Origin: Butyrivibrio hungatei NK4A153
GTDB taxonomy: Bacteria > Bacillota > Clostridia > Lachnospirales > Lachnospiraceae
Direction: 5' to 3'
DNA: 64,000 nucleotides
NCBI RefSeq assembly: GCF_000424465.1
Contig: NZ_KE384194.1
Span: forward strand, 180,060-244,059
Part shown: piece after piece, positions 63,908 to 64,000 of the stretch
Position numbering within the stretch: the stretch's first letter is position 1
Layout: the number at the start of each line of letters is the position of its first letter
The notes under the pieces: generated by a model
Seen by the model: the letters and a program-made list of their open reading frames with translations, nothing else
Told to the model about the DNA's origin: nothing
The model's database searches: none
Translations under genes and position numbers: made by a program

Positions 63908-63979
63908 TGACTCCGACGAGAATCGAACTCGTGTTACCGCCGTGAAAGGGCGATGTCTTGACCGCTTGACCACGGAGCC
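63908..63979 (-). tRNA. tRNA-Glu (TTC)
   Basis: A 72-nt cloverleaf on the minus strand: acceptor GGCTCCG/CGGAGTC (one G-T pair), anticodon TTC in CGCCCTTTCACGGCG, T-arm ACGAGTTCGATTCTCGT. Just upstream of tRNA-Cys (27 nt apart), probably one transcript. Confidence 0.97.
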
Positions 63980-64000
63980 ATATTACAGACCGTAGTTACA

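Overview
The window looks like a chromosomal segment from a low-to-mid GC, Gram-positive gut anaerobe of the Lachnospiraceae, most like Butyrivibrio/Pseudobutyrivibrio. This is an inference from gene content. The markers are HrcA with a perfect CIRCE element, the GlgC/GlgD pair, pyruvate:ferredoxin oxidoreductase with a small 2[4Fe-4S] ferredoxin, a phosphoketolase, MecA, SpoVG, a long (~400 aa) PRPP synthetase, and the clostridial families DUF6465, DUF4867 and DUF951. Ribosome-binding sites are strong (GGAGG-like) and most genes lie on the minus strand. No phage, transposase, CRISPR array or rRNA was seen; two tRNAs lie at the right end.

Layout. 1-3.1 kb: heat-shock operon hrcA-grpE-dnaK (dnaK runs off the left edge). 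3.1-3.5 kb: two large non-coding hairpin structures. 3.5-7.1 kb: a BcrA-type ABC exporter operon headed by a DUF2975 membrane protein and a YozG-like HTH regulator. 7.1-8.7 kb: accessory island with 63-bp tandem repeats, a long hairpin and a PD-(D/E)XK-like nuclease. 8.8-18 kb: histone-H1-like DUF6465 protein, PAP2 phosphatase, aminotransferase, pth-mfd, and a secreted Big2 protein. 18-22.4 kb: spoVG, glgC-glgD, murC. 22.4-26.2 kb: DnaD-like protein, DnaI/DnaC-like helicase loader and prs, preceded by a cluster of DnaA boxes. 26.2-33.5 kb: HAD phosphatase, LUD protein, secreted nuclease, a 907-aa envelope protein with a dead C39-like domain, DUF402, SleB-type wall hydrolase, dCMP deaminase. 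33.5-37.6 kb: upp, rpiB, tsaC/sua5, GH18 enzyme. 38-43.3 kb: mecA, nifJ, ferredoxin. 43.3-49.7 kb: gdpP-rplI-dnaB and phosphoketolase. 50-56 kb: M48 protease, SGNH + MBOAT O-acylation pair, small membrane proteins. 56-60.6 kb: DUF4867 protein, and an ABC exporter co-transcribed with an AgrC/LytTR-type two-component system. 60.7-64 kb: rpsF-ssb-rpsR, DUF951, sirtuin, S1-domain protein, tRNA-Cys and tRNA-Glu.

How it fits together. Most of the window is core housekeeping: chaperones, transcription-repair coupling, replication restart, nucleotide salvage, c-di-AMP turnover, and central carbon flow through PFOR, phosphoketolase and glycogen synthesis. The accessory parts are two bacteriocin-immunity-style ABC modules with different regulators, the cell-surface O-acylation pair, and the 7-8.7 kb island. 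The most unusual non-genic content is a recurring class of 75-200 nt inverted-repeat structures in intergenic gaps (about 3.2, 3.45, 7.5, 23.9, 37.7 and 49.8 kb). They share architecture but no sequence I could recognise. Three genes under 60 codons were found by eye (ferredoxin, DUF951, DUF3006-like). Several start codons were moved downstream of those giving the longest reading frame because the Shine-Dalgarno sequence lies inside the extra N-terminal stretch.
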